This document shows positions 17,673 through 26,654 of a DNA stretch of 64,000 nucleotides, piece after piece. Position 1 is the stretch's first letter; each line of letters begins with the position of its first letter. Under the pieces are notes generated by a model. It ran no database searches, had not been told where the DNA came from, and saw only the letters and a list, made by a program, of their open reading frames with translations. The position numbers and the translations under genes are program-made. Source of the DNA: Sphingobium sp. OAS761 (GTDB lineage Bacteria; Pseudomonadota; Alphaproteobacteria; Sphingomonadales; Sphingomonadaceae); assembly GCF_024168485.1 (NCBI RefSeq), contig NZ_JALJVY010000007.1:186001-250000 (forward strand), read 5' to 3'.

Positions 17673-18587
17673 TTAGCGGTCCCTTTCCACGATATAGTCT
17701 GCAATGGCGCGCAACAGATCGGCTTCCTCGCCATGGCCGTGCAGGTGCGTTTTGGCCTGATCCACCAGCATGTGCGCCTGCTCCCGCGCGCGATCGACGC
17801 CCAGAAGGGAGATGAAGGTTTCCTTCCCCGCGGCCGCATCCTTGCCCAATGCCTTGCCAGCCAGATCGGGATTGCCCTCGACGTCGAGCAGGTCGTCGGC
17901 AATCTGGAAGGCAAGGCCGATGTCGCGCGCATAACCGTGCAACCGCGTCCGCGCATCGACAGGAATGCGCGCCATGATGGCCGCTGCATCAACGCAGAAG
18001 GCGATCAGGGCGCCGGTTTTCATGTGCTGGAGGCGCGTAACGGTGGGCAGGTCGAACCGGGTCCTTTCCGCTTCCAGGTCCATCATCTGTCCACCCGCCA
18101 TGCCGGCCGGTCCGCTGGCATATGCCAGCGCCTTCACCAGTTCGATGCGCACGAAAGGGTCGGGGTGGGTTTCCTCATCCGCCAGAACCTGAAAGGCCAG
18201 ATCGTGCAGGCAGTCCCCCGCCAGAACAGCCGTCGCCTCGTCAAACGCCTTGTGCACCGTCGGCTTGCCGCGACGCATGTCGTCATTGTCCATCGCCGGC
18301 AGATCGTCGTGGATCAGCGAATAGACGTGGATGCATTCCACGGCCAGACCGACGCGGAGCGCCGAGTCGCGGGATATGTGAAACAGGTCGCTCGCGGCCT
18401 GCACCAGCAGCGGACGCAACCGCTTTCCGCCGCCGATCGCGGCGTGACGCATCGCCTGGTAGAGCCTGTCGCGTCCATCTTCGGGAACCGCGAGCAGCCG
18501 GTCGAACGCGGCATCTATGTCGGCTGCGACGCCGGCAGCCCGTTGCAGCACCAATCGGGTGGCGGAAGCCTCCCCTCCCTCGCCCAT
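17673..18587 (-). CDS. ispA: (2E,6E)-farnesyl diphosphate synthase
   Basis: 304 residues with the short-chain polyprenyl synthase signature: GGGKRLRP (52-59), first Asp-rich motif DDLPAMD (94-100) and the second AFQIADDLLD near 229. It condenses IPP with DMAPP/GPP to farnesyl diphosphate. Product length is inferred from family; a geranylgeranyl synthase is a less likely alternative. Next to xseB, a very common pairing (xseB-ispA), with a 6-nt gap. Confidence 0.94.
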   Translation of the reverse strand: MGEGGEASATRLVLQRAAGVAADIDAAFDRLLAVPEDGRDRLYQAMRHAAIGGGKRLRPLLVQAASDLFHISRDSALRVGLAVECIHVYSLIHDDLPAMDNDDMRRGKPTVHKAFDEATAVLAGDCLHDLAFQVLADEETHPDPFVRIELVKALAYASGPAGMAGGQMMDLEAERTRFDLPTVTRLQHMKTGALIAFCVDAAAIMARIPVDARTRLHGYARDIGLAFQIADDLLDVEGNPDLAGKALGKDAAAGKETFISLLGVDRAREQAHMLVDQAKTHLHGHGEEADLLRAIADYIVERDR

Positions 18588-18593
18588 CGCGCG

Positions 18594-18848
18594 TCAGCCC
18601 GCGTCGAAAGGCTGGGTGCCGGTGACGGCCCCGCCTGCGTCGACCGTCAGTTTCGCGATCCGCGCTTCGGCCGCCTGCAACCGTTCCGCGCAGCGCTTGC
18701 GCAGTTCCTCGCCCTGCGCATACAGCGAAATGGACTGGTCCAGCGGCACATCGCCGCTTTCCAGACGGCGCACAATCTGTTCGAGCGCACGGAGCGCATC
18801 CTCGAAGGAGAGGTTTGCGGGATCGATTTGCGGACTGTCCTCGGCCAT
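18594..18848 (-). CDS. xseB: exodeoxyribonuclease VII small subunit
   Basis: 84 residues with the XseB core: LSFEDALRALEQIVRRLESG, LDQSISLYAQGEELRKRC and LQAAEARI. XseB binds XseA to form ExoVII, a single-strand DNA exonuclease; xseA is not in this window. The ATG at 18848 is preceded by AGGATC and matches the family N-terminus (MAEDSP...); the codon at 18902 would add a non-conserved Gly/Arg-rich stretch. Confidence 0.93.
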   Translation of the reverse strand: MAEDSPQIDPANLSFEDALRALEQIVRRLESGDVPLDQSISLYAQGEELRKRCAERLQAAEARIAKLTVDAGGAVTGTQPFDAG

Positions 18849-19014
18849 GATCCTGCATTGGCCGCCGCCACGCCCCCGGTCAAGAGCAGAGCCGTTCGAC
18901 AAGCTGCCTGCGGACGGTCATCATGACGTCATACCGCCAATTCAACGGCCATGGCGGAAAGATGGCGTTTTTGCGTTGACGCATCATGTTGCACATGCAC
19001 ATAAAAGGATCGCT

Positions 19015-19398
19015 ATGAAATATTATCTCCCCATGATCGCCGCCGCGACCCTCGGCCTGCTCTCAGCCTGTAACAAGAGTGACGAGCCTGAAGTTGTGGG
19101 CGGCCCCGCCGATCCCATGGCTGCGGAACTTGCTAACGCCGCGCCGGTCGAGCTGCCGCCTTCGGTCAAGGCGACCAAGCAATATCGCTGCAAGGACAAC
19201 AGCCTGATCTTCGTCGACTTCATGAGCGACGACAAGACGGCCAACCTGCGCACCGACAAGAACGGCTCGCCGACCAAATTGTCGGCGCCCGAGGCCGGCC
19301 AGCCCTTTACCGCCGAGGGCGGCTATGATGTCAGCGGATCGGGCGATGATGTGACGATCACCGTTCCCGGCAAGGGCGCACAGGCCTGCCACGTCTGA
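19015..19398 (+). CDS. small lipoprotein, possibly MliC-like
   Basis: 127 residues. Lipobox LLSAC with lipid-anchor Cys19, an acidic linker, then a compact domain starting KQYRCKDNSLIFVDFMSDDKTANL and ending with a second Cys (AQACHV). The YxC...VxF opening and C-terminal Cys resemble MliC-type lysozyme inhibitors, but the similarity is by eye and weak. AAAAGGATCG precedes the ATG. Followed by a clear terminator, so monocistronic. Confidence 0.7.
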   Translation: MKYYLPMIAAATLGLLSACNKSDEPEVVGGPADPMAAELANAAPVELPPSVKATKQYRCKDNSLIFVDFMSDDKTANLRTDKNGSPTKLSAPEAGQPFTAEGGYDVSGSGDDVTITVPGKGAQACHV

Positions 19399-19425
19399 GC
19401 CTGCGATCAATTTTCTGGAATAACC

Positions 19426-19461
19426 GGGCCGGCTTCCCTCGGGGGACCGGCCCTTTTCTTT
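19426..19461 (+). terminator. intrinsic terminator
   Basis: A GGGCCGG / CCGGCCC stem (19426-19432 with 19447-19453) followed by TTTTCTTT, 27 nt after the lipoprotein stop. Confidence 0.88.
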
Positions 19462-19536
19462 GTCATCCGGCCATGAATTTTCGCGGGCGCAGCCTTTCCA
19501 TTGTGATTCCATCGCGCCCTCGCTAAAGGCGCGCTC

Positions 19537-21714
19537 ATGTCGAGCACCGCCACCCAGATCACCCCGGACGTCGTCGCTGAACATGGCCTCAGTCCTGAAG
19601 AATATGCGCGCGTCCTGAATGCGCTCGGGCGGGAACCCAACCTGACTGAACTGGGCATATTTTCGGTGATGTGGTCGGAGCATTGTTCCTACAAATCCTC
19701 GCGAATCCATCTGAAGAAGCTGCCGACGCAAGGACCGCAAGTCATCTGCGGTCCGGGAGAAAATGCCGGCGTCGTTGACATCGGCGACGGGCAGGCGGCG
19801 ATCTTCAAGATGGAAAGCCACAACCACCCCAGCTATATCGAACCCTATCAGGGCGCGGCGACGGGTGTCGGCGGCATCCTGCGCGACGTGTTCACCATGG
19901 GCGCACGGCCGGTCGCGAACATGAACGCGCTACGTTTCGGGCGGCCCGACCATCCGAAGATGCGCCACCTCATCAGCGGGGTGGTGCGCGGCATCGGCGG
20001 CTATGGCAATTGCGTCGGCGTGCCGACCGTGGGCGGCGAAGTGAATTTCCATCCCGCCTATGACGGCAACATCCTGGTCAATGCCATGACCGTGGGCGTC
20101 GCCGACACCGACAAGATTTTCTATTCGGCCGCCAGCGGAGTCGGCAACCCCATCGTCTATGTGGGATCGAAGACCGGCCGCGACGGCATCCATGGCGCGA
20201 CCATGGCCAGCGCCGATTTCGGCGACGACGCCGACGCCAAGCGCCCGACGGTGCAGGTGGGCGACCCCTTCACCGAAAAGCTGCTGATCGAAGCGTGCCT
20301 CGAACTGATGGCGTCGGACGCCATCGTCGCCATTCAGGACATGGGCGCGGCGGGCCTCACCTCCTCCAGCGTCGAAATGGCGTCGAAGGGCGGCGTCGGC
20401 ATCCAGCTCAACATGGACGATGTGCCCCAGCGCGAAACCGGCATGACCGCCTATGAAATGATGCTCTCCGAAAGCCAGGAGCGCATGTTGATGGTTCTGA
20501 AGCCTGGCCGCGAAGCCTTCGCCGAGGCGATTTTCCGCAAATGGGAACTGGACTTTGCGGTCATCGGCCATGTGACCGACACCGGCCGCATGGTGCTGAT
20601 CCACAAGGGCGAGACGGTGTGCGATATCCCGCTCGCGCCGCTGGCCGACGACGCGCCGCTTTATGACCGCCCGGCCATGCCGAGGGACGAGTATAAGGCC
20701 TGGTCAGGCGTGAAACCGCTGGGCGACCTGCCCGAGAGCACCGACATCGGCGCCGACCTCGTCGCGCTGATGGGCTGCCCCGACATCGCCTCGCGCCGCT
20801 GGATCTGGGAGCAATATGACCACATGGTCGGCGCCGACACGGTGCAGCGCCCCGGCGGCGACGCAGCGGTGGTGCGCGTCCATGGGTCGCAAAAGGGCAT
20901 TGCGATCAGCACCGATTGCACCCCGCGCTATTGCTATACCGATCCCTATGAGGGCGGCAAGCAGGCAATCGCGGAATGCTATCGCAACATCTCGGCGGTG
21001 GGCGCGACGCCGCTGGCGGTCACCAATTGCCTGAACTTCGCCAATCCGCAGCGCCCCGAAATCATGGCACAGTTCACCGGCTGCCTGGAAGGCATGGGCG
21101 ACGCCTGCCGCGCGCTCGACTTCCCGATCGTGTCGGGCAATGTGAGCCTCTACAATGAATCGAAGGCGACCGGCGGCGGCTCGGCCATTTTGCCTACGCC
21201 TGCGATCGGCGGCATCGGCCTGCTTAAGAATGTCGACGTGATGGCAACTATCGCCTTCAAGAATGCGGGCGACGCAATCTGGGTCATCGGCGGGGAAGGA
21301 ACGCATCTGGGCCAGTCGATCTGGTTGCGCGAAATTGCGGGCCGTGAAGCGGGCGAGGCACCCAAGGTCGATCTGGCCGCCGAGCGCGCCAACGCAGAAG
21401 CCGTGCGCGCGCTGATCGCAGAAGGCAAGGTCAATGCGGTGCACGACGTTTCTGACGGCGGCCTGATCGTTGCCGTGACCGAAATGGCGCTGGCCGGGAA
21501 GATCGGCGCGGAGCTGGCCATTGCGCTCACCACCGCGAGCGCATTTGGCGAGGATCAGGGCCGCTACATCGTCACTGCGGCGGCAGGCGTCGAGATTCCG
21601 GGCGCAGTCCGCATCGGCACGACCGGCGGGGACAAGGTCGCCGGCGTCGCGCTGGCCGACCTGCGCAGCGCGCATGAAGGCTTTTTCCCCGCGCTGATGG
21701 ACGCCGAGCTCTAA
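19537..21714 (+). CDS. purL: phosphoribosylformylglycinamidine synthase subunit PurL
   Basis: 725 residues, the small-type PurL that works with separate PurS and PurQ. Landmarks are [49 protein letters not shown] and [18 protein letters not shown]. It performs the ATP-dependent amidation of FGAR to FGAM in purine synthesis. AAAGG lies 8 nt before the ATG. purT begins 1 nt after its stop, so the two are translationally linked. Confidence 0.97.
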   Translation: MSSTATQITPDVVAEHGLSPEEYARVLNALGREPNLTELGIFSVMWSEHCSYKSSRIHLKKLPTQGPQVICGPGENAGVVDIGDGQAAIFKMESHNHPSYIEPYQGAATGVGGILRDVFTMGARPVANMNALRFGRPDHPKMRHLISGVVRGIGGYGNCVGVPTVGGEVNFHPAYDGNILVNAMTVGVADTDKIFYSAASGVGNPIVYVGSKTGRDGIHGATMASADFGDDADAKRPTVQVGDPFTEKLLIEACLELMASDAIVAIQDMGAAGLTSSSVEMASKGGVGIQLNMDDVPQRETGMTAYEMMLSESQERMLMVLKPGREAFAEAIFRKWELDFAVIGHVTDTGRMVLIHKGETVCDIPLAPLADDAPLYDRPAMPRDEYKAWSGVKPLGDLPESTDIGADLVALMGCPDIASRRWIWEQYDHMVGADTVQRPGGDAAVVRVHGSQKGIAISTDCTPRYCYTDPYEGGKQAIAECYRNISAVGATPLAVTNCLNFANPQRPEIMAQFTGCLEGMGDACRALDFPIVSGNVSLYNESKATGGGSAILPTPAIGGIGLLKNVDVMATIAFKNAGDAIWVIGGEGTHLGQSIWLREIAGREAGEAPKVDLAAERANAEAVRALIAEGKVNAVHDVSDGGLIVAVTEMALAGKIGAELAIALTTASAFGEDQGRYIVTAAAGVEIPGAVRIGTTGGDKVAGVALADLRSAHEGFFPALMDAEL

Positions 21715-21715
21715 G

Positions 21716-22885
21716 ATGGCCTTCACGGCGAAGATCCTCCTCCTCGGTTCGGGCGAACTGGGCCGGGAGTTCGTGATCTCCGCCAAGCGGCTGGGCGCGC
21801 AGGTCATTGCATGCGACAGCTATGCGGGTGCACCCGCCATGCAGGTGGCAGACGGGTGCGAAGTCTTCCCGATGCTCGACGCCGACCTGCTGGCGCAGGC
21901 GATCGAGAAGCATCGGCCCGACTTTGTCGTGCCCGAAATCGAGGCGATCCGCACCGAAGTCCTGGCCGATTTCGAGGCGCGCGGCGTCACCATCGTCCCT
22001 TCCGCCCGCGCCACCATCATGACGATGAACCGCGACCGCATCCGCGAAGTCGCCGCCGTGGAACTCGGTTTGCGCACCTCCCGCTATCGCTATGCCGAAA
22101 CGCTGGACGAAGTGCTGGCAGGCGCGGCGCATACAGGCCTGCCCTGCGTCATCAAGCCGGTCATGTCCTCATCCGGCAAGGGACAGACCACCGTCCGGTC
22201 CGCCGATGAACTGGATACCGCGTGGAATTATGCGGTCGCGAACATGCGCGGCGACCGGCAGCGGGTCATCGTCGAGGAATTCATCGACTTCGACTATGAG
22301 ATTACCCTGCTGACCGTCCGCGCCCGCGACGGCGTGCATTTCTGCCCGCCGATCGGCCACCGGCAGGAACGCGGCGACTATCAGGAAAGCTGGCAACCCA
22401 CGCCCATGTCGAACGCCGCGCTCGCCGCCGCGCAGGACATGGCGCGCAAGGTCGTCGACAATCTGGGCGGTTACGGCATTTTCGGGGTCGAATATTTCGT
22501 GAAGGGCGAAGACGTGATCTTCTCCGAGCTGTCACCCCGGCCGCACGACACCGGCATGGTGACGCTGATGTCCCAGAATCTCAGCGAATTCGACCTGCAC
22601 GCCCGCGCCATAATGGGCCTGCCGCTACCCGAAATCCTGCTGCGCGGTCCTTCCGCCTCGGCCGTGATATTGGCGGACCGCGAATCGGTGGAATTCAGTT
22701 ACGATGGCGTGGCCGACGCGTTGGCGACGCCCGGCGGGCAAGTCGACGTCCGCCTTTTCGGCAAGCCGGCGACGCGTCCCTGGCGCCGCATGGGCGTGGC
22801 ACTGGCGCAAGCCGACACTGCCGATCAGGCGCGTGTCCTGGCCAGGCAAGCCGCCGACAAGGTGCGGATCCTTTACGGGAAGTGA
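21716..22885 (+). CDS. purT: formate-dependent phosphoribosylglycinamide formyltransferase
   Basis: 389 residues, ATP-grasp superfamily. N-terminal ILLLGSGELGREFVISAKRLG, VIKPVMSSSGKGQT in the ATP-binding loop and FSELSPRPHDTGMVTL are diagnostic for PurT rather than PurK. It makes FGAR from GAR using formate and ATP, the step before PurL; the gene pairing purL-purT places successive steps together. Its last 13 nt overlap the end of the convergent BioC-like gene. Confidence 0.96.
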   Translation: MAFTAKILLLGSGELGREFVISAKRLGAQVIACDSYAGAPAMQVADGCEVFPMLDADLLAQAIEKHRPDFVVPEIEAIRTEVLADFEARGVTIVPSARATIMTMNRDRIREVAAVELGLRTSRYRYAETLDEVLAGAAHTGLPCVIKPVMSSSGKGQTTVRSADELDTAWNYAVANMRGDRQRVIVEEFIDFDYEITLLTVRARDGVHFCPPIGHRQERGDYQESWQPTPMSNAALAAAQDMARKVVDNLGGYGIFGVEYFVKGEDVIFSELSPRPHDTGMVTLMSQNLSEFDLHARAIMGLPLPEILLRGPSASAVILADRESVEFSYDGVADALATPGGQVDVRLFGKPATRPWRRMGVALAQADTADQARVLARQAADKVRILYGK

Positions 22886-23655
22886 GTTGACGGCGCCCGC
22901 GTCACGCGGCCGAACAGCAACTGATAGCCATCCTCCCCGCCCGCATCGTCAAAGGCAGCCATCACACGGCGCAAGTCCCCCGGCGGCAACGGCTTGCGGC
23001 CCTCGCTCGGTACCACCGCGCCGATGCCCTTCAGATGCGCGACCAGCCCGCGCGCGCCGCCGCAAGCGAGCGGATAATCCTCGTCGAAGGCGAAAGCATC
23101 GTCATAGCGCGCCAGCATAGTGCGCAGCTTGTCCAGGCCGGGATAGTCCGGCACTCCGACGCCAAGGCCGCAGGCCGCATGGGCGGCACGCCAGCGCGCA
23201 AAGCTCCCCTGCCCCATGGTGGAAAAAATCAGGCTGCCGCCCGGGCGCAGCAATCCGGCAAGACGGGCGATCGCGCTATGGAGATCGTCGAACCACTGGA
23301 AGGCCAGGCTGGAAAGGATGAGGTCGAACCATTCCCCGTCGAAACCCGGCGCCTCACCATCCATAGTCAGGAAAGTGCCCGCGACCAGCCCCCCGGAAGA
23401 CGCCCTGGCGAGCATCGCGGGCGACAGGTCGGTCACCATCAGATCGGCTCCGGGCCAACGCGCCTGAATGTCGCGGGTAAGGATGCCCGTTCCGCACCCG
23501 ATTTCCAGAATATGGCCTACATGGTCGGGCCGTTGCCTGTAGGCCAGGTCGGCGACCAGCCGGGCGGCAAATCGCTGTGGCCCGGCATGATCTTCATACC
23601 GCTCGACCGCTGCGCCGAACGCATCGCTTATCCGTTGCTTGCGACGCTCAATCAT
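22873..23655 (-). CDS. BioC-like SAM-dependent methyltransferase
   Basis: 260 residues. N-terminal RISDAFGAAVERYEDHAGPQ and the SAM-binding motif I HILEIGCGTGILT (about 47-59), then LILSSLAFQWFDDL and LLRPGGSLIFSTMG, fit malonyl-ACP O-methyltransferase (BioC), which starts pimelate formation for biotin. No other bio gene is adjacent, so the role is inferred from motifs only; a different small-molecule methyltransferase is possible. ATG at 23655 chosen by the family N-terminus. Confidence 0.78.
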   Translation of the reverse strand: MIERRKQRISDAFGAAVERYEDHAGPQRFAARLVADLAYRQRPDHVGHILEIGCGTGILTRDIQARWPGADLMVTDLSPAMLARASSGGLVAGTFLTMDGEAPGFDGEWFDLILSSLAFQWFDDLHSAIARLAGLLRPGGSLIFSTMGQGSFARWRAAHAACGLGVGVPDYPGLDKLRTMLARYDDAFAFDEDYPLACGGARGLVAHLKGIGAVVPSEGRKPLPPGDLRRVMAAFDDAGGEDGYQLLFGRVTRAPSTHFP

Positions 23656-23714
23656 GGCTAGGCCCCTTGGCAGAGCCTCGCACGTCTGACCAGTCCCTTG
23701 AAGAAAGTCGCCGC

Positions 23715-24932
23715 ATGACCACCGCATATCGCAACCCCGCCATGGACGTGCTGCGTGGCTGCGCCGTGATGGGCATATTGTGGATGAATATCACCGCCTT
23801 CGCCCTGCCGCAGAACGCCTATTTCAATCCGGCGGTCAGCGGATCGCTTTCGGCCGGGGACATATTGTTCTGGGCTATCGGCCTATTGTTGTTCGACGGG
23901 AAGATGCGCGGCCTGTTCGCCCTGCTGTTCGGGGCCTCCATGCTGCTCCTGATCGACCGGGAGGAGATGGCGGGGCGCGACGGGCGCAGGGCACAGATCG
24001 TCCGCGCAGGATGGCTGTTCGTCATCGGCTGCGCGCATTATTTCCTGCTCTGGTGGGGCGATATACTGCGCGTCTATGCGGTGGCCGGGCTGATCGCATT
24101 ATTGTTTGTCCAGCTTGACCCCCTCGATCTGGTCAAGCGCGCCTTTCTTTGCTTCCTGCTGCAATTCCTGATTCTCGCCGCTTTCGTCGCCAGTCTCTAT
24201 CTGTGGGGGCATGACACGGGCGGCACCGCACATGACGGGTTCGCCCGCTTCATGGCCGCGCTGTCCAGTCCCGACGCGGCGACCAATCAGCGCGAAATCG
24301 CACTGTATCGCGGCGGCTTCGGTGGCATCCTTGGGGAGAAGCTTCTCGCGATACCCGGCGATTGGCTTTGGGGTTTTCTGTTCAACGCGTTTGAGACGCT
24401 GGGCTTCATGCTGCTGGGCATGGCGATGCTCAAATCGGGCTTTCTGTCCGGGGGTTGGGACAGGGAAGAATATCGACGCACGGCAAGGCACGGCTTCGCC
24501 ATCGGCCTCATCGCCATGACGACCATGGCTTCATGGGTGGTGTTGAGCGGTTTCGCTCCCCTGACGACCTATGGTGTCGCGCTGGCATGGTCGCTGCCGT
24601 TCCGCATTCCGCTGACCGTAGCCTGGGCCTCGCTGATCCTGTGGCTTTTTCTCCGCTACCGGGAGCATCCCCTTGTCGCTCGATTGGCTGCTACGGGCAG
24701 ACTGACGCTCAGCAATTATCTCGGCACCAGCCTGATCATGACGACGATCTTCTACGGCTGGGGTCTCGGCAATTTCGGCCATGTCCGTCCCGCGCTGCTT
24801 CCCATGTTCGTGCTGCCGGCATGGAGTATCATGCTGCTCTGGTCACCCTGGTGGACGGCACGGTTCGGCCAGGGGCCGGCGGAGCGCCTTTGGCGGGCGC
24901 TGGCCCGCATCGGCAGACCGACCGCACCGTAA
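23715..24932 (+). CDS. DUF418 domain membrane protein
   Basis: 405 residues, polytopic (about 9-10 hydrophobic segments). N-terminal AMDVLRGCAVMGILWMNI and the C-terminal block ATGRLTLSNYLGTSLIMTTIFYGWGLG with GPAERLWRALA are characteristic of DUF418/YeiB-like proteins, loosely related to acyltransferase-3-type membrane proteins. Function unknown. The ATG at 23715 begins the conserved region; an upstream frame overlaps the divergent methyltransferase. Confidence 0.85.
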   Translation: MTTAYRNPAMDVLRGCAVMGILWMNITAFALPQNAYFNPAVSGSLSAGDILFWAIGLLLFDGKMRGLFALLFGASMLLLIDREEMAGRDGRRAQIVRAGWLFVIGCAHYFLLWWGDILRVYAVAGLIALLFVQLDPLDLVKRAFLCFLLQFLILAAFVASLYLWGHDTGGTAHDGFARFMAALSSPDAATNQREIALYRGGFGGILGEKLLAIPGDWLWGFLFNAFETLGFMLLGMAMLKSGFLSGGWDREEYRRTARHGFAIGLIAMTTMASWVVLSGFAPLTTYGVALAWSLPFRIPLTVAWASLILWLFLRYREHPLVARLAATGRLTLSNYLGTSLIMTTIFYGWGLGNFGHVRPALLPMFVLPAWSIMLLWSPWWTARFGQGPAERLWRALARIGRPTAP

Positions 24933-24944
24933 GTGATTTTACTA

Positions 24945-24973
24945 TTGCGACCCATTAGCAGTCGCGCTATCTC
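24945..24973 (+). promoter_or_regulatory. candidate iron-responsive operator/promoter of bfd
   Basis: TTGCGA (24945-24950) and GTCGC (24961-24965) form an inverted GCGAC/GTCGC pair around CCATTAGCA. A similar string (CGACGCATTAGC) recurs upstream of bfr. TTGCGA may also be a -35 with TATCTC 17 nt on. The pattern fits a Fur-type site, by inference. Confidence 0.45.
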
Positions 24974-24987
24974 CTGCTCATCAGGAG
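24971..24987 (+). promoter_or_regulatory. hairpin enclosing the bfd ribosome-binding site
   Basis: Perfect 6-bp inverted repeat CTCCTG / CAGGAG with a 5-nt loop. The 3' arm contains the AGGAG Shine-Dalgarno 9 nt before the bfd ATG, so folding would hide the ribosome site. Confidence 0.5.
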
Positions 24988-24996
24988 AGCCGCTCG

Positions 24997-25167
24997 ATGG
25001 TCGTTTGCGTGTGTAATGCGATTCGTGAGAAAGATCTGAAGGAAGCCGTGCGTGATGGCGCGGATACGCCGTGCAGCGCCTATGCCCGTTTTGGGCGTCG
25101 CCCGAAATGCGGCCAATGCGTACCCTTCGCCCGCAGCATCATCGCCGCCGAGCGCGCATCCGTCTGA
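24997..25167 (+). CDS. bfd: bacterioferritin-associated ferredoxin-like [2Fe-2S] protein
   Basis: A 56-residue gene, short enough to be missed by length filters. Translation begins MVVCVCNAIREKDLKEAV and ends AAERASV. Cysteines 4, 6, 38 and 41 give the C-x-C-x31-C-x2-C pattern of Bfd [2Fe-2S] domains; Cys26 is extra. Bfd reduces the ferric core of bacterioferritin to release iron, and a bacterioferritin gene follows 147 nt downstream. GGAG is 9 nt upstream of the ATG. Confidence 0.93.
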   Translation: MVVCVCNAIREKDLKEAVRDGADTPCSAYARFGRRPKCGQCVPFARSIIAAERASV

Positions 25168-25205
25168 ACAATATCGCTGCGTGCCCGCGTTCCAAAACGC
25201 GAAGC

Positions 25206-25222
25206 CGACGCATTAGCGTTGC
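25206..25222 (+). promoter_or_regulatory. candidate iron-responsive site upstream of bfr
   Basis: CGACGCATTAGCGTTGC shares the CGAC-N-CATTAGC core with the site upstream of bfd. A shared operator would co-regulate the two genes; not proven. Confidence 0.35.
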
Positions 25223-25314
25223 AGAAAACCGCTGAAATCATGGGCTTTGCGGCTTAACAGCGGCCAGCAGAGCGCCTATGCTCCCGGTGTTTCACCATAG
25301 CCGGAGAATGCGCC

Positions 25315-25794
25315 ATGAAAGGCGACCCGAAGGTCATCGAATTTCTGAACGACGTGCTCAAGAATGAGCTGACGGCGATCAACCAATATTTCCTGCACTA
25401 CCGCATGCTGGGCCATTGGGGCGTGAAGAAGCTGGCCAAATTCGAATATGAAGAGTCTATCGACGAGATGAAGCATGCCGACAAGCTGGCGGAGCGCATT
25501 CTGTTTCTCGACGGGCTGCCCAATTTCCAATTGCTGGGCCGTCTGAAGATCGGCGAGACCGTCGAGGAGATTTTGAAGGCGGACCTGGAACTGGAATATG
25601 AAGCCCTGCCGGCGCTCAAGGACGCGATCGCCTATTGCGAATCGATCCGCGACTATGTGAGCCGGGATCTGTTCCAGAACATCCTCGAAAGCGAGGAGGA
25701 GCATATCGACACGCTGGAAACCCAGTTCGAGATGATCGAACGTATGGGCATCCATAATTATATCCAGCTTCAGAGCGAACCGGCGGAAGACTGA
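25315..25794 (+). CDS. bfr: bacterioferritin
   Basis: 159 residues, standard size. All canonical ferroxidase ligands are in place: Glu18, Glu51, His54, Glu94, Glu127 and His130, and the heme-axial Met52 (EMKHAD). It forms a 24-mer shell storing iron as ferric mineral. It follows bfd, its electron donor. GGAGAATGCGCC precedes the ATG. Separate upstream region with its own candidate operator, so it may be transcribed both with bfd and alone. Confidence 0.97.
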   Translation: MKGDPKVIEFLNDVLKNELTAINQYFLHYRMLGHWGVKKLAKFEYEESIDEMKHADKLAERILFLDGLPNFQLLGRLKIGETVEEILKADLELEYEALPALKDAIAYCESIRDYVSRDLFQNILESEEEHIDTLETQFEMIERMGIHNYIQLQSEPAED

Positions 25795-25840
25795 GGGTAA
25801 GCGGGGAGGCATTCCGGCCTCCTCCCTCCACCAGGCAAAA

Positions 25841-26248
25841 TTACAGCAACGCTTCAAGCAGGCCGATCAGCGGCAAGTCCGCAGGCGGCATCTGCATCCC
25901 GTACATCTGCGCCGGTCGCACCCATGTGAGGGCCGTTGCATGGCGCGCCTGCGCCACCCCCTGCCATTTGCGGCAGACATAGAGCAGCAGCAGCAAATGC
26001 CGGTCGCCGATCGGTTCGCTGGCGAAACAGGCGGGCGCAAGGCAGCTTGCATGGGTAGCGATGCCAAGTTCCTCTTCCAATTCGCGCACCAGCGCCGCTT
26101 CGGGCGTTTCGCCCGGTTCCACTTTGCCTCCGGGAAATTCCCACAGCCCGGCCATGGATGTGCCCGGGGGCCTTTGCTGCAACAGGATGCGGCCGTCCGG
26201 ATCGATCAAAGCGGCGGCAACGACAAGCAGGGCAGAATTAGCAGTCAT
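25841..26248 (-). CDS. mutT: MutT-type Nudix hydrolase (8-oxo-dGTPase)
   Basis: 135 residues. A complete Nudix box runs from GGKVEPGET to RELEEELGI (about 40-62) with all conserved Glu and Gly residues, preceded by LLQQRPPGTSMAGLWEFP, which is typical of MutT. It would hydrolyse 8-oxo-dGTP to the monophosphate and lower A-T to C-G transversions. Substrate is inferred from the MutT-like N-terminus. Divergent from the first flp gene. Confidence 0.9.
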   Translation of the reverse strand: MTANSALLVVAAALIDPDGRILLQQRPPGTSMAGLWEFPGGKVEPGETPEAALVRELEEELGIATHASCLAPACFASEPIGDRHLLLLLYVCRKWQGVAQARHATALTWVRPAQMYGMQMPPADLPLIGLLEALL

Positions 26249-26330
26249 ATCGTTCCTGATGAAAGGGCTTTGTTAACCCTCGCTGCTTTACATCTCCCAT
26301 GGGGACTGTCTGTAGCGAAATGGGGGCTGT

Positions 26331-26516
26331 ATGCGCCGGATCATTCACATCCTTGTCCGATCTGCGCTGGTGCGCAGTCAGCGCGGTGCGACGGCCGTAG
26401 AATATGCACTCATTCTTGCCATGGTCGTTTTGGCGATGATTACCGCCCTGACCAACGTCGCAAACAAGACCACGGGGATGTGGGGTAACGTATCGAATGA
26501 AGTATTGGCTCGTTAA
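26331..26516 (+). CDS. flp: Flp-type pilin (first copy)
   Basis: 61 residues. A 17-residue basic leader (MRRIIHILVRSALVRSQ) ends in the prepilin site RG/ATAVEYALI, with the essential Glu five residues after the cleavage point, then one hydrophobic helix and a short tail. Leader is longer and the tail differs from the second copy. It is a substrate of the Tad system whose platform genes lie at the left edge. GGGGGCTGT precedes the ATG. Confidence 0.86.
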   Translation: MRRIIHILVRSALVRSQRGATAVEYALILAMVVLAMITALTNVANKTTGMWGNVSNEVLAR

Positions 26517-26547
26517 CCATCAATATCTGACAATACCTCCTTCCCCA

Positions 26548-26562
26548 TTAAACTTTTCTCAA
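26548..26562 (+). promoter_or_regulatory. candidate CtrA-type binding site
   Basis: TTAA-ACTTTTC-TCAA matches 7 of 8 positions of the alphaproteobacterial CtrA consensus TTAA-N7-TTAA, 93 nt before the second flp ATG. Caulobacter pilA is a known CtrA target; here this is inference. Confidence 0.4.
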
Positions 26563-26654
26563 CCGACTTTCTCTAATGCCGTCCTTGCTGACCACCAAAA
26601 TTCATGCGGGGCGGCCGGGTAGTTGATCATAGTTTTATCTCAAGGAGACGTCAC

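Noticed and set aside
17286..18926. 546-codon open frame on the plus strand across coaD, ispA and xseB
   Set aside because: Shadow frame; all three minus-strand genes carry clear family motifs.
23577..23714. N-terminal extension of the DUF418 protein
   Set aside because: It overlaps the divergent methyltransferase start and lacks membrane character; the ATG at 23715 begins the conserved region.
26261..26306. CtrA-type site before the first flp gene
   Set aside because: A TTAA and a TTAC occur but with a 10-nt or longer spacer, not 7.
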